Source of the DNA: Ochrovirga pacifica
GTDB taxonomy: Bacteria > Bacteroidota > Bacteroidia > Flavobacteriales > Flavobacteriaceae
Direction of reading: 5' to 3'
Length of the DNA: 64,000 nt
NCBI RefSeq assembly: GCF_000220525.1
Contig: NZ_AFPK01000014.1
Span: 162,264 to 226,263, forward strand
Under the pieces are notes generated by a model, which worked only from the letters and a program-made list of their open reading frames with translations, searched no databases and was not told where the DNA came from. The number at the start of each line of letters is the position of its first letter. The first letter of the stretch is position 1. Shown in pieces: positions 24,556 through 34,532 of this stretch. A program made the translations under genes and the position numbers.

Positions 24556-25663
24556 TTTTTTTTGCATTGTCTACCGCATTAAAGTCTTGCAACAACTGCT
24601 TTCTTTGCTGTCTTTTTTCTTTGCTAAAAGGAGTACTCATTAACAACGATAATTGGTACTTTACTTGGGCAATTGTATTGGCCTCTACACAAAGACTTTC
24701 CAAGCCTGTATGCGCAATCATTTTTTGATTGGCAATCACAAAACGACCTTTGATAAGAGTATTTAATAACTTTAACTTAATTCCCGTAGCCTGAAACGTA
24801 AACAAAAAATTTACTTGAGCTTTGGCAATTAGTGCTTCTAAAGAGTTTGATTGTTCCAAAGCATCAAACCTTACTTTTGAGTTTTTTTTGCAGGCTGCTA
24901 CAACTTTGGGATGTTTTGTATTGCTAGCAATTACTAACGAAAAAGGAGTGTTTTTTACAATTTCTAAAGCCCACAAAGCAGATTTTACATTATCGCTTAC
25001 ACGCAAATCTCCATGCCACAACACAAAAGGTTCTGCTGGTAGCAAAGGACTGAATTCGGTTTGGGTAAACACCGGAACATACACTGATTTTTTTCCAAAA
25101 TGTTTATCAAAATACGCTTGTTCATTTGATGAGATTGATAAAATCACATCTGCATGTGTCAATACTGATTCGTAATGTTTCAATTTAAATGCTTCAAAAC
25201 CAAAAAAAAGTTTTTTCAACCAATTTTGTTCACTTTTTGCCAACCCCCAGTAATATGCATGTTCTATATTGTGCATTCTTACCAAAGTTTTCACCTTGAA
25301 ACATTGATTTTTTAATCCTGATACCGTGTGGATGCCTTCGAATAAAATAGGCAAATTAGTGTTTTGCAATCTTTGTTGCAACAACTGTTGATCTCTAGAC
25401 TTTACAATAAAGGGGCTTCGAGAAAAAAAAGAGTTGACAAAGGAGTTTCGTGGGTAGTAATATACTTTTTCACATAAATTGTCTAATTCCAAAGACGTTC
25501 CTCTTCCGTATTCAAATGTATGTAGGTAAATCGTCACTCCTAAATGGCTAAGTGCCTTTAGCTTGTAGTAAACATCTATCACTCCTCCATAGTTTGGAGG
25601 ATCAGGAACATCAAAAGAAACTATTTGAATGCCATTACAGATAGTTGACAAAGTTGATTTCAA
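24533..25663 (-). CDS. glycosyltransferase (GT-B fold, family 1/4-like)
   Basis: 376 residues. The N-terminus IQIVSFDVPDPPNYGGVIDV is characteristic of a flavobacterial GT-B transferase group, with the GG near the donor site. The C-terminal half has WHGDLRVSDNVKSALWAL and an acidic FTFQATGIKLKLLNTLIKGR donor-binding-like region. No ATG is available before the conserved start; TTG at 25663 or 25651 is probably used. It belongs to a three-gene glycosyltransferase group, presumably for a surface polysaccharide. Substrates are unknown. Confidence 0.8.
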   Translation of the reverse strand: MKSTLSTICNGIQIVSFDVPDPPNYGGVIDVYYKLKALSHLGVTIYLHTFEYGRGTSLELDNLCEKVYYYPRNSFVNSFFSRSPFIVKSRDQQLLQQRLQNTNLPILFEGIHTVSGLKNQCFKVKTLVRMHNIEHAYYWGLAKSEQNWLKKLFFGFEAFKLKHYESVLTHADVILSISSNEQAYFDKHFGKKSVYVPVFTQTEFSPLLPAEPFVLWHGDLRVSDNVKSALWALEIVKNTPFSLVIASNTKHPKVVAACKKNSKVRFDALEQSNSLEALIAKAQVNFLFTFQATGIKLKLLNTLIKGRFVIANQKMIAHTGLESLCVEANTIAQVKYQLSLLMSTPFSKEKRQQRKQLLQDFNAVDNAKKIIRLCSD

Positions 25664-25776
25664 TCTCTTGGCTTTTGTATGCTAAGATGCGTATAATTTG
25701 TAAGTACGCAAACTCTTTTTGTAAAAACCTTCTGAACAACTATTTCATTTTTTCTATTTTTAGACAAATATTACAC

Positions 25777-26853
25777 ATGCCAACAACAACCCAAAATATT
25801 TGCATTTTAACGTATTCTTTAGGAGGTGGTGGTGCAGAAAAAGTGGCTGCATTGCAATCTAAAATGCTATCAGATGCGGGACATCGGGTTTTTGTAGTTA
25901 GCATTGTAGACGACCTACAGTACTCGTACGCAGGTAAGTTGCTAAACCTAGGAGCCTATAAAAAACAACATCCTGTTATTGGTAAACTAAAAAGCCTTTG
26001 GTTGCTAAAAAAATTTCTAAAAAAAAATCAGATTCAGGTACTTATAGATCATCGATCTCGCAATCTCCTTTTTAAAGAACTGGTTTATCATTTTTATATT
26101 TTTAGTTCTTATTCTTGTGTTTTTGTAGTTCATAGCCATCATCTTTTAAAATCGTTTCCTAAAGGAGTTTATTGGGCTCAGTTCCTTTATAAAAAAAGCA
26201 ACTTGGTTACGGTTTCAAAAGCTATTGAGCAAAAGGTTACATCTAGCTATCAACTTAAAAGAATACAAACTATTTACAATTGTGTATCAATTCCGCATCA
26301 ACCAGTTAGTGTAAAAACGGCCAATTATATTCTTTATTTTGGTCGGTTTGACGAACATGCCAAAGACCTTCGTTTTTTAGTTTATGCCTATCAAAAATCA
26401 CAATTATACAACAAAGGAATTTCGTTATATTTAATGGGTGATGGAAACGACAAAGCTATGATTGTAAAACTGGTACAGGATCTTGGCTTGAAAGACTCGG
26501 TTCTTTTTTTAGATTACAACCCCAATCCGTTTCCTATTATTCAGCAGGCAAAATTTACTGTGCTTACCAGTAACTATGAAGGTTTTCCGATGTCTATTAT
26601 TGAGTCTTTAGCGTGTAAAACTCCTGTTGTTTCTGTAGATTGTGAATCCGGTCCTAGAGAAATTATTGTACATCAATACAATGGATTACTGGTTTCAAAA
26701 AAATTAGACATTTTTGCTAGAGCCCTTACAGAGATGATTGTGAATAAAGAATTATGGCTGTACTGCAAACAAAACTGCTTGCCAAGCATTGCACACTTAT
26801 CTTACCATAAAATTAAAGATGAGTGGAACGAATATTTAGCAAAAATTGATTAA
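25777..26853 (+). CDS. glycosyltransferase, GT4-like
   Basis: About 358 residues from ATG 25777 (MPTTTQNICILTYSLGGGGA). An earlier start at 25645 would overlap the divergent glycosyltransferase and add an atypical leader. It has the GGGAEKVA loop, a central ILYFGRFDEHAKDL, and the GT4 donor-site region TSNYEGFPMSIIESLACKTP with E..GFP and E. It is divergent from the preceding GT and convergent with the following GT2 gene (4-nt overlap). Likely builds a cell-surface glycan; the acceptor is unknown. Confidence 0.88.
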   Translation: MPTTTQNICILTYSLGGGGAEKVAALQSKMLSDAGHRVFVVSIVDDLQYSYAGKLLNLGAYKKQHPVIGKLKSLWLLKKFLKKNQIQVLIDHRSRNLLFKELVYHFYIFSSYSCVFVVHSHHLLKSFPKGVYWAQFLYKKSNLVTVSKAIEQKVTSSYQLKRIQTIYNCVSIPHQPVSVKTANYILYFGRFDEHAKDLRFLVYAYQKSQLYNKGISLYLMGDGNDKAMIVKLVQDLGLKDSVLFLDYNPNPFPIIQQAKFTVLTSNYEGFPMSIIESLACKTPVVSVDCESGPREIIVHQYNGLLVSKKLDIFARALTEMIVNKELWLYCKQNCLPSIAHLSYHKIKDEWNEYLAKID

Positions 26854-27749
26854 ATCACTTTTTTAAAACGCACCAAAAAACGAAGAAAATAAACAGGCAA
26901 TAAAAGTAGTAACGACCTTTTTAACCCGATGTGTTTTAACTTTATTTTTTGATATAAATCCTTAAAAATTGCTTTTTCCCCATCAATCTTACTAAGAATT
27001 GCCAAAGAGAAACGATTATTGTCTAGCAACCGATAAAAGGCTTTATTGTTAGTATCAACTGCATCAAACTCTGAAAACAAACAGGCTTTTTGATAGTTTA
27101 TATTGCCACGAGACAAACTATTTGATGTAGCCAAAATCGTAACAGTAACTGTGTTGGCAAAGGCTATGGAGTGATGTAAACCCAATTGAAACCAAAACGC
27201 TACATCTTCATAATGTGCGTAATTTGGATTAAAACCTTTTAATTTGGAAAACAATTCTGCACAGATTGCTACCGAAGAAGAATTGATGATGGAGTGCCCC
27301 AAACTTCCTTTAAAATAATCTAATTCTTGGTATTTCTTGTTTGAAATTTGATATCTGTAAAAACGAATACTGGTTTTTGTTTTAACTTCTGATGCTGTAG
27401 AAAGCACCTTTGCCAAAGGAAATTTTGCGATTAACTGGCAAAGTGTAATTAGGTGATTTTCTTTCCAAAGATCATCCCCATCTAAAAAAACCAACCAAGG
27501 ATATTTAGCTAACGAAGCCCCTAAATTCCTAGCCTTTGAAACTCCCTGATTGTCAATAGAAATCACACGAATTGCAGAGTGATGAACCCTAGCAACCTCT
27601 TGCAAAGAGGCATCTGTAGAACCATCGTTAATCACAATAATTTCTGAAGGTGCATAGGTTTGACAACAAACACTTTTTAAGGTTTGATAGATATATTTTT
27701 CTTTGTTAAAAAGAGTAACAATTACCGAAAAAAAAACCTGATTTGTCAT
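26850..27749 (-). CDS. glycosyltransferase family 2
   Basis: 299 residues, GT-A fold. The N-terminus SVIVTLFNKEKYIYQTL and IIVINDGSTDAS are GT2 hallmarks. The metal-binding DxD-type motif is FLDGDDLW, and a later HYEDVAFW motif supplies the catalytic-base region. A C-terminal basic/hydrophobic tail (LLLLLPVYFLRFLVRFKK) may hold it at the membrane. It lies 4 nt downstream of the MscS gene on the same strand. Substrate is unknown. Confidence 0.9.
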   Translation of the reverse strand: MTNQVFFSVIVTLFNKEKYIYQTLKSVCCQTYAPSEIIVINDGSTDASLQEVARVHHSAIRVISIDNQGVSKARNLGASLAKYPWLVFLDGDDLWKENHLITLCQLIAKFPLAKVLSTASEVKTKTSIRFYRYQISNKKYQELDYFKGSLGHSIINSSSVAICAELFSKLKGFNPNYAHYEDVAFWFQLGLHHSIAFANTVTVTILATSNSLSRGNINYQKACLFSEFDAVDTNNKAFYRLLDNNRFSLAILSKIDGEKAIFKDLYQKIKLKHIGLKRSLLLLLPVYFLRFLVRFKKVI

Positions 27750-27753
27750 GAAT

Positions 27754-28275
27754 TTATACTTCCTCTTCTATTCCATCGTCTAAAATTTCAATCCCTTTTT
27801 GTACAATTAAATTGTTAGGAAATGTAATTGTTTGTCCTTTATCTGTTTTTATAAAAAAATAAAAACTAGTAATGTCTGTTACTTTTCCAATCAAATCTGG
27901 GTCTGCATCTAAAATTCTAATTCTACTACCTATTCTTACTGGATGGCTAAAAAACAAAATCGCACTGGCTGTAAGGTTAGATAGTAAAGACCATTGTGCA
28001 AAAAAACCAACTCCTAAAACTGCCAATACCGAGGAAACAAAAACCGATACTTTGTTTAAATCTACCCCCCATATAATGGCTAAAACAGCTCCAAATAAAA
28101 AGTAAAGCACAACATAAATTAATATAAAAATTACTTTTCTTCGGTTAGCATCAATAGATTTTGCTGTAGAAAACTTTTTTAAACCTCCCTTTAACAATAG
28201 CAACACAAACCACATTAACACAAAGGCCAATAGGCTTAGCAACCATTCTTTTCTATAAAAATGTATATTCTCCAT
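27754..28275 (-). CDS. small MscS-family mechanosensitive channel
   Basis: 173 residues. Three membrane segments (about 12-28, 47-68 and 73-105). The third contains the pore-lining SSVLAVLGVGFFAQWSLLSN, like TM3 of MscS. The small beta-domain follows with HPVRIGSRIRI and DKGQTITFPN. It is much shorter than E. coli MscS, lacking the C-terminal alpha/beta cage, as is usual for a minimal MscS subgroup. It lies between dnaG and the GT2 gene on one strand and may be co-transcribed. Confidence 0.88.
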   Translation of the reverse strand: MENIHFYRKEWLLSLLAFVLMWFVLLLLKGGLKKFSTAKSIDANRRKVIFILIYVVLYFLFGAVLAIIWGVDLNKVSVFVSSVLAVLGVGFFAQWSLLSNLTASAILFFSHPVRIGSRIRILDADPDLIGKVTDITSFYFFIKTDKGQTITFPNNLIVQKGIEILDDGIEEEV

Positions 28276-28287
28276 TTGTATTTTTTT

Positions 28288-30375
28288 TTAAACAACTCTG
28301 TACAGCTTTTCGTACAATAATTTTTTTAAGTGCGTATAATCCATCACATCTTGTAGAGCTTCCATACGTTTATCTTCCTCTGCAACTTGCTGTGTTAGCT
28401 CTTTTACTTTTTGGTCTATAAGTACTCTTCTTAAGTTTAAGATTACATCCTGTACCAATTTTTGCAATGCATCAGTTTTCTTAGCCACTTCAATCTCTTT
28501 AGAAGCCCAATTACTTAACACATAACGCTCATCATCCATCAAAATATCTGTAACTTCTTTTGCTATTTCTTGATCTTTATGACTGGTTAAAAAATCTACA
28601 TTTAGCTTTTCTTCTTGGTTGATTTGATAACTAATTTCCTTGTATATTTTTTGAAATAATGGATGTGTAAACTCTATTTCATCATCCTGTAATTGCAAAA
28701 ACAATTCATTACCAACCGTATTGTAATACTCTTCTTTCACCATAATTACCTTTCCATTTTTGTCATGTTCTTCTACCCAATCTATAAAACAGACTTCGTA
28801 ATTTCCGTAAAGCAACAAGATTTTTATAATCTCTTTTTCAAAGAAAGCTAATTGCCCTGCACTTTTTACCACATCCGATTGCCGAACTGGTGCCTGTTGC
28901 CCCAACATAGCAGCCTCTTGTGCCAGCATCATTTCTTGAAAAGCAGCTTCATCTGGCATGTCTTCAGGAGGCTGACTACCAGTATTAGATAACGAAGACG
29001 TTCCTTTTTTAGAAGAGGCAATAGACATTCTAGGTGATGATGGTTTGGCTTTTCTATCTGCTTCTCTGGCATTTTTATCTAGCATCTGAGCTAGCTCGTT
29101 AAACAAAACCGTTTCAGAAATCTCTAGCATTCTAGCACATTCCTGAATGTATACTTCTTGTTTGATACTATCTGGAATTTTAGAAATACTTTGTACAATA
29201 TCGCGTATTAAAGCTGATTTTTTTATAGGATCATTTTGAGCTTCTCCCATCAGAAGAGAAACTTTAAAACTGATAAAATCTTGCTGTTGCTCCGACAGGT
29301 ATTCTTTTATTTCTTCAGTCGATTTTTTCTTAGCAAAAGAATCAGGATCTTCTCCATCAGGAAAAGTAACCACTTTTACATTCATTCCTTGCTCTAAAAT
29401 CAAATCAATTCCTCTTACAGAAGCTCTAAGTCCTGCAGCATCGCCATCAAACAAAACCGTCATATTAGGTGTAAGTCTTTTAACCAACCGTATTTGGTCG
29501 GGAGTTAATGCCGTACCCGATGATGCTACTACATTGGTAATTCCGTTTTGATGCATAGAAATTACATCTGTATACCCTTCTACCAAATAGCAATTGTCTT
29601 CTTTAGAAATGGCTTTTTTTGCTTGATAAATTCCATAAAGGACTTTGCTTTTGTGGTAAATATCACTCTCTGGAGAGTTTAAGTATTTGGCTGCTTTTTT
29701 ATCGTTGGTTAAAATTCTACCTCCAAAACCAAGCACACGTCCACTCATACTATGAATAGGAAACATTACCCTTCCTTTAAAGCGGTCAAACTGTTTTCCA
29801 TCTTCTTTTACAATGGTTAACCCCGTACTTTCTAGATATTGTAGTTCGTAACCTTTAGACAAGGCTGCATCGGTAAAAGCGGTCCATTCGTCCAAAGAGT
29901 AACCCAGTTGAAATTTTTGAATTGTTTCGTCTGTAAAACCACGTTCTTTAAAATAAGAACCTCCGATAGCTTTTCCATTCTGAGTGTTTAACATGGTTTT
30001 ATGAAAATACTCTTGCGCAAATTTAGAAACCAAATACATACTTTCTCGTTCGTCTGCTGCTTCTTTCTGAGCATCCGTCTGTTCGGTTTCTTCTATTTCT
30101 ATTTGATATTTTTCTGCTAAAAACCGAATGGCTTCTGGATACGAGTAGTGTTCATGTTCCATTAAAAAAGAAATGGCATTTCCTCCTTTTCCCGTGCTAA
30201 AGTCTTTCCAAATTCCTTTTACAGGAGACACCATAAAAGATGGTGTTTTTTCATCAACAAAAGGACTTAGCCCTTTAAAATTGCTTCCTGCTTTTTTTAA
30301 GGTTACAAATTCCCCTATAACCTCTTCTACTCTAGCGGTTTCAAAAACTTTGTCTATGGTTTCTCTTGAAATCAT
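28288..30375 (-). CDS. dnaG: DNA primase with degenerate zinc site
   Basis: Makes RNA primers at the replication fork. 695 residues. The N-terminal zinc-ribbon region keeps its frame (GLSPFVDEKTPSFMV), but the usual Cys-His-Cys-Cys ligands are replaced by Ser37, Val40, Asp58 and Thr61. I believe this is common in Bacteroidetes DnaG. The TOPRIM core is intact: LVEGYTDVISMHQ, then VLFDGDAAGLRA. A long linker (about 430-530) and the DnaB-interacting C-terminal part follow. The gene sits 101 nt downstream of clpX, with a terminator between. Confidence 0.95.
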   Translation of the reverse strand: MISRETIDKVFETARVEEVIGEFVTLKKAGSNFKGLSPFVDEKTPSFMVSPVKGIWKDFSTGKGGNAISFLMEHEHYSYPEAIRFLAEKYQIEIEETEQTDAQKEAADERESMYLVSKFAQEYFHKTMLNTQNGKAIGGSYFKERGFTDETIQKFQLGYSLDEWTAFTDAALSKGYELQYLESTGLTIVKEDGKQFDRFKGRVMFPIHSMSGRVLGFGGRILTNDKKAAKYLNSPESDIYHKSKVLYGIYQAKKAISKEDNCYLVEGYTDVISMHQNGITNVVASSGTALTPDQIRLVKRLTPNMTVLFDGDAAGLRASVRGIDLILEQGMNVKVVTFPDGEDPDSFAKKKSTEEIKEYLSEQQQDFISFKVSLLMGEAQNDPIKKSALIRDIVQSISKIPDSIKQEVYIQECARMLEISETVLFNELAQMLDKNAREADRKAKPSSPRMSIASSKKGTSSLSNTGSQPPEDMPDEAAFQEMMLAQEAAMLGQQAPVRQSDVVKSAGQLAFFEKEIIKILLLYGNYEVCFIDWVEEHDKNGKVIMVKEEYYNTVGNELFLQLQDDEIEFTHPLFQKIYKEISYQINQEEKLNVDFLTSHKDQEIAKEVTDILMDDERYVLSNWASKEIEVAKKTDALQKLVQDVILNLRRVLIDQKVKELTQQVAEEDKRMEALQDVMDYTHLKKLLYEKLYRVV

Positions 30376-30400
30376 TGATTGGGTTGTTTTTTAGGGTTTA

Positions 30401-30439
30401 AAAAGCCTGAAAAAGAGTTGAATTCTTAATCAGGCTTTT
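30401..30439 (-). terminator. intrinsic terminator of clpX
   Basis: Arms AAAAGCCTGA (30401-30410) and TCAGGCTTTT (30430-30439), 10-bp perfect stem. On the minus strand it is followed by a T-rich tract. It lies 37 nt after the clpX stop. Confidence 0.75.
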
Positions 30440-30475
30440 ATGTACTTGTGTCAACTTACTGTTGTTGTTCTTTTA

Positions 30476-31717
30476 TCAAGAGGCCGCTTTTAACTGTCTA
30501 AGCATGGTTTTGCTTAGTTTGCTTTCTGCATATTCTTGATCTACTACAAACTTAGATTCCTTGGTACTTGGCATTTCAAACATCGCATCGGTAAGAATCG
30601 CCTCGCATAAAGAACGCAATCCTCTAGCTCCTAAATTATATTCTAATGCTTTTTCTACAATATAATCTAAGGCATTGTCTTGTACCTTTAAGTTTATTCC
30701 ATCCATTTGAAAAAGCTTGGTATATTGCTTTACCAACGAGTTTTTAGGCTCTGTAAGAATAGCCCTTAAAGTCTTTTTATCCAAAGGATTCATATGGCTA
30801 AGCACAGGCAAACGTCCTATAATTTCAGGAATCAATCCAAAGGTTTTTAAGTCTGTAGGAATGATGTACTTTAACAAGTTTTCTTCATCTATTTGATCTT
30901 CGCTTAACGAAGCTCCAAAACCAACTGCTTGTCTATTTAATCGTTTGCTGATGTTTCTCTGAATTCCAGAAAATGCTCCTCCAGCAATAAATAGTATATT
31001 TTTGGTGTTGACTTCTGTAAATTTTTGATCGGGATGTTTACGTCCTCCTTTTGGAGCTACATTTACCACCGTACCTTCTAACAATTTTAGCAAAGCTTGC
31101 TGCACTCCTTCTCCAGAAACATCTCTAGTAATGGATGGGTTGTCTCCTTTACGAGCAATTTTATCTATCTCGTCTATAAATACAATTCCTCTTTCTGCAC
31201 TTGCAACATCGTAGTCTGCAGCTTGCAACAATCTGCTTAAAATACTTTCTACATCTTCTCCTACATAACCTGCTTGGGTTAGCACAGTTGCATCAACAAT
31301 AGTAAAAGGTACATTTAGCATTTTGGCAATTGTTTTTGCTATTAGAGTTTTTCCTGTACCGGTATCACCCACCAAAATCATGTTACTTTTTTCTATTTCT
31401 ACTTCTTGCTCTAGAGTGTCTGGCTGTTGCAATCTTTTATAGTGATTGTAGACTGCTACTGCCATTGTTTTTTTGGTTTGGTCTTGCCCTATGATATACT
31501 GATCTAAAAATTCTTTTATTTCCTTAGGTTTTTTAACTTCTAAATCAGCCTGTTTTACCAATTCATCATCACCAAGAAATGCTGCCTCTTCAGAAATAAT
31601 TCCATAAGCCTGAGTCACACAGCTATCACAAATGTGTGCATCTACTCCTGCAATTAATAAATTAGTTTCCTCTTTTTTTCTTCCACAAAAAGAGCATTCC
31701 ATTCCGTCTTTTGACAT
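30476..31717 (-). CDS. clpX: ClpX, ATPase subunit of the ClpXP protease
   Basis: Unfolds tagged substrates and feeds them to ClpP. 413 residues. The N-terminal C4 zinc-binding domain is CSFCGRKK ... CDSC. Walker A is [12 protein letters not shown] and Walker [12 protein letters not shown]. The [20 protein letters not shown] segment continues the AAA core, and the ClpP-contact loop region follows. Sensor-2 GARGLR is near the C-terminus. It lies 27 nt after clpP on the same strand, the standard clpP-clpX operon. Confidence 0.97.
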   Translation of the reverse strand: MSKDGMECSFCGRKKEETNLLIAGVDAHICDSCVTQAYGIISEEAAFLGDDELVKQADLEVKKPKEIKEFLDQYIIGQDQTKKTMAVAVYNHYKRLQQPDTLEQEVEIEKSNMILVGDTGTGKTLIAKTIAKMLNVPFTIVDATVLTQAGYVGEDVESILSRLLQAADYDVASAERGIVFIDEIDKIARKGDNPSITRDVSGEGVQQALLKLLEGTVVNVAPKGGRKHPDQKFTEVNTKNILFIAGGAFSGIQRNISKRLNRQAVGFGASLSEDQIDEENLLKYIIPTDLKTFGLIPEIIGRLPVLSHMNPLDKKTLRAILTEPKNSLVKQYTKLFQMDGINLKVQDNALDYIVEKALEYNLGARGLRSLCEAILTDAMFEMPSTKESKFVVDQEYAESKLSKTMLRQLKAAS

Positions 31718-31744
31718 AATCTTATTTTTTGTCTAGTAGAATTT

Positions 31745-32404
31745 TTACTTTCTGGTTAAAATTTCATCAACCATTCCGTAAGCTTTAGCTTCTTCTGCTT
31801 TCATCCAATAATCTCTATCCGAATCGTGAGCTACTTTTTCGTAAGATTGCCCCGAATGTTTAGAAATAATATTGTACAACTCTTCTTTTAATTTGTTGAT
31901 TTCTCTTACGGTAATTTCCATATCAGTAGCTTGTCCTTGTGCCCCTCCCAAAGGTTGATGAATCATCACACGAGAGTGTGGCAAAGCAGAGCGTTTTCCT
32001 TCGGCACCAGCACACATTAAAACTGCTCCCATACTAGCGGCCATACCCGTACAAATTGTTGCTACATCGGGTTTAATGAATTGCATGGTATCATAAATAC
32101 CCAAACCAGCATAAACTCCTCCTCCTGGCGAATTGATGTAGATAGAAATATCTTTGGTTGCATCTACAGATTCTAAAAACAACAACTGTGCTTGTATTAC
32201 ATTAGCTACCTGATCGTTGATTCCTGTTCCTAAAAATATAATTCTATCCATCATTAAACGAGAGAAAACATCCATTTGAGTAATGTTTAACTGACGTTCT
32301 TCCATGATATATGGAGTTAAAGAACTTACGATTTTATCGTAGTGTATGCTACTGATTCCTTGATCTTTTATTGCGAACTTTTCGAATTCTTTTCCAAAAT
32401 CCAT
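31745..32404 (-). CDS. clpP: ClpP, serine protease subunit
   Basis: Forms the double-heptamer proteolytic chamber used with ClpX. 219 residues. The catalytic triad is visible: Ser124 in GMAASMGA, His149 in RVMIHQP, and Asp198 in SDRDYWM. The substrate-binding NSPGGGVYAG is present. First gene of the clpP-clpX unit, preceded by trigger-factor-independent upstream sequence in this genome (tig is elsewhere at 54.4 kb). On the minus strand a TATCTTTA element, one base off the -7 consensus, lies upstream. Confidence 0.97.
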   Translation of the reverse strand: MDFGKEFEKFAIKDQGISSIHYDKIVSSLTPYIMEERQLNITQMDVFSRLMMDRIIFLGTGINDQVANVIQAQLLFLESVDATKDISIYINSPGGGVYAGLGIYDTMQFIKPDVATICTGMAASMGAVLMCAGAEGKRSALPHSRVMIHQPLGGAQGQATDMEITVREINKLKEELYNIISKHSGQSYEKVAHDSDRDYWMKAEEAKAYGMVDEILTRK

Positions 32405-32525
32405 AAATACTTTCTTGTTTAATTAGAAACGTAAAGATACTAAACTTAAGCTTAATAAATTCTTAATTCGTAGTGCTTTTAAACCTTGTGATTTTTGTTA
32501 CTTTTGTATAAATTCAACTATAAGC

Positions 32526-33122
32526 ATGCAAGATTACAAGAAACTCCTATGTACCCTAACCATATTTACCACATGTCTTTTCTCTTTTGCTCAAGAGGAA
32601 ACAAATCAAAATATTTTAAATCAGTTTGAGGAAGTTTACTCTAGTTCTAGCACGTACCAAGATTATAAGGTTATTAAAATCAATAAGTACAATCAACTAA
32701 AAAATAATGTGGTAGACAGCCTTACTACCTTACAATCTTCTTTGTCTTCTAAAAATACAATCATTGCTAAAAATCAACAGCAAATAAGTGCTTTACAAAA
32801 AAAACTTTCTTCTTTAGAGAGCAGGCTGACTTCTGCTCAACAAAATAGAGACAATCGATCTGTTTTTGGAATTCCTGTAAACAAGTCTACTTTTACCATT
32901 ATCTTAATCATTTCGCACACCATATTGATAGCTTTAGTGTTATTTTTTGCTTACAAATACAAAGGAAATGCTGGCACTACTAAAAACGCCATCAACAACT
33001 TAAAGCACTTAGAGGATGAGTTTGAAAATCATAAAAAAAATTCTTTAAAACGTTACCAAGAAGTTAACCGCAAACTACAAGACGAACTAAACAAACAATG
33101 GAAAAAAGACAATAAATCTTAA
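32526..33122 (+). CDS. coiled-coil membrane protein with signal peptide
   Basis: 198 residues. A signal peptide ends near SFAQEE (about 24). A helical coiled-coil region rich in Ser/Gln/Lys follows (about 55-105), then one hydrophobic membrane helix (TFTIILIISHTILIALVLFF) and a charged C-terminal helix. Homologues in flavobacteria are often mislabelled as a tRNA guanine-N1 methyltransferase, but no methyltransferase motif is present. Topology suggests an inner-membrane protein with a periplasmic coiled coil. It is divergent from clpP. Function unknown. Confidence 0.75.
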   Translation: MQDYKKLLCTLTIFTTCLFSFAQEETNQNILNQFEEVYSSSSTYQDYKVIKINKYNQLKNNVVDSLTTLQSSLSSKNTIIAKNQQQISALQKKLSSLESRLTSAQQNRDNRSVFGIPVNKSTFTIILIISHTILIALVLFFAYKYKGNAGTTKNAINNLKHLEDEFENHKKNSLKRYQEVNRKLQDELNKQWKKDNKS

Positions 33123-33148
33123 ATCCCACTCCATCAAAGGGTTTTGAC

Positions 33149-33156
33149 TATCTTTG
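33149..33156 (+). promoter_or_regulatory. -7 element upstream of the DEAD-box helicase gene
   Basis: TATCTTTG fits TAnnTTTG exactly, 21 nt before the ATG at 33178. Confidence 0.5.
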
Positions 33157-33177
33157 CAGTCTTAAAACCATGGAATT

Positions 33178-34515
33178 ATGTCTTTCGATACGCTAAACCT
33201 AAACACTCCTTTACGTAACGCTCTTACAGATTTAGGCTATACAGAACCTACCAAAATACAAGAACAAGCTTTTTCATGTATTATGTCTGGTAGAGATGTT
33301 GTAGGAATTGCACAAACAGGTACCGGAAAAACATTTGCTTATTTGTTGCCTATTTTGCGCATGCTACCGTTTTCTGAACAAAAACATCCAAGAGTATTGG
33401 TAGTAGTTCCTACTAGAGAATTGGTTTTACAGGTAATTGATGCTTTAGAAAAACTAACTCCATATATCAATATTCGCTTTGGTGGAATTTATGGGGGTGC
33501 CAACATCAACAAACAAAAAGAAATGATTCGTAATGGTTTGGATATTCTGGTTTCTACCCCAAGACGTGTTATTGATTTAGGAATGTCTGGAGCTTTAAAA
33601 CTAAAAAACATACAAAAATTTGTAATTGATGAAGTAGATGAAATCTTTAATTTAGGTTTTAGGCTTCAGTTAATTGATATTATTGACTTATTGCCACAAA
33701 AAAAACAGACCATCTTGTTTTCTGCAACCATGACAGATGAAGTTTCGACTCTTATTCAAGACTTTTTTAACCATCCTATTTCGGTAGAATCTGCTGCATC
33801 GGGAACTCGTTTAGAAAATATTGAGCAAATTGCTTTTGAAGTACCAAACTTTTATACCAAAATTAATCTATTAAACTATTTACTACAAGAAGACGAAGAG
33901 TTTTCTAGAGTGTTGGTATTTATCAAACACAAATACTTGGCAGACTTGGTATTTACTGAAATTCAAGGAATGGCCGATTATCCGGAAGATACTTTTGCTT
34001 TAATACACTCTAATAAAACCCAAAATTATCGCTTGCGATCTGTAGAAAATTTTAAGGCTGGAAAACACAGAGTTTTAATTACTACCGATGTATTGTCTAG
34101 AGGTATGGACATCCCCAACGTTAGCCATGTAATTAATTTTGATTTTCCTAAAGAAGCAGAAGCATACATGCATAGAATTGGAAGAACAGGTAGGGCAGAA
34201 AATGAAGGTTTTGCATTATCATTTGTAACCGAAAGAGATGCAGAAATTATTGCCGAAATAGAAACATTAATGAATTATGAAATTCCAAAGTACAGCCTTC
34301 CTGATGAAGTTTTTGTAGACAGCCGTTTGATTGACGATGAAATAGAAAAAGATGATATCACTCCTTATCAAAAATTAGGATCTAAAGAATTTGCCCCTGG
34401 CCCTGCTTTTCACGAGAAAAAAGATAAAAACAAAAAAGTAAATTTAGGAGGTAGCTATCGTAGAAAGTTAGCAGCTAAATACAAAAAACCTCAAAGAAGA
34501 AAACCTAAAAAATAA
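33178..34515 (+). CDS. DEAD-box-type RNA helicase
   Basis: ATP-dependent RNA unwinding, likely in ribosome assembly or cold response. 445 residues. Q-motif TKIQEQAF, motif I AQTGTGKT (45-52), Ia PTREL, motif II DEVD (151-154, not the usual DEAD), motif III SAT, motif VI HRIGRTGR. A Lys/Arg-rich C-terminal tail (RRKLAAKYKKPQRRKPKK) should bind RNA. The A-to-V change in motif II keeps the two catalytic Asp/Glu and should be tolerated. Its promoter is separate from its left neighbour. Confidence 0.94.
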   Translation: MSFDTLNLNTPLRNALTDLGYTEPTKIQEQAFSCIMSGRDVVGIAQTGTGKTFAYLLPILRMLPFSEQKHPRVLVVVPTRELVLQVIDALEKLTPYINIRFGGIYGGANINKQKEMIRNGLDILVSTPRRVIDLGMSGALKLKNIQKFVIDEVDEIFNLGFRLQLIDIIDLLPQKKQTILFSATMTDEVSTLIQDFFNHPISVESAASGTRLENIEQIAFEVPNFYTKINLLNYLLQEDEEFSRVLVFIKHKYLADLVFTEIQGMADYPEDTFALIHSNKTQNYRLRSVENFKAGKHRVLITTDVLSRGMDIPNVSHVINFDFPKEAEAYMHRIGRTGRAENEGFALSFVTERDAEIIAEIETLMNYEIPKYSLPDEVFVDSRLIDDEIEKDDITPYQKLGSKEFAPGPAFHEKKDKNKKVNLGGSYRRKLAAKYKKPQRRKPKK

Positions 34516-34532
34516 TTACTTATTAAACCTTC

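Noticed and set aside
32526..33122. tRNA (guanine-N1)-methyltransferase, a label often given to this protein type
   Set aside because: There is no SAM-binding or TrmD knot motif. The protein is a signal peptide, coiled coil and one membrane helix.
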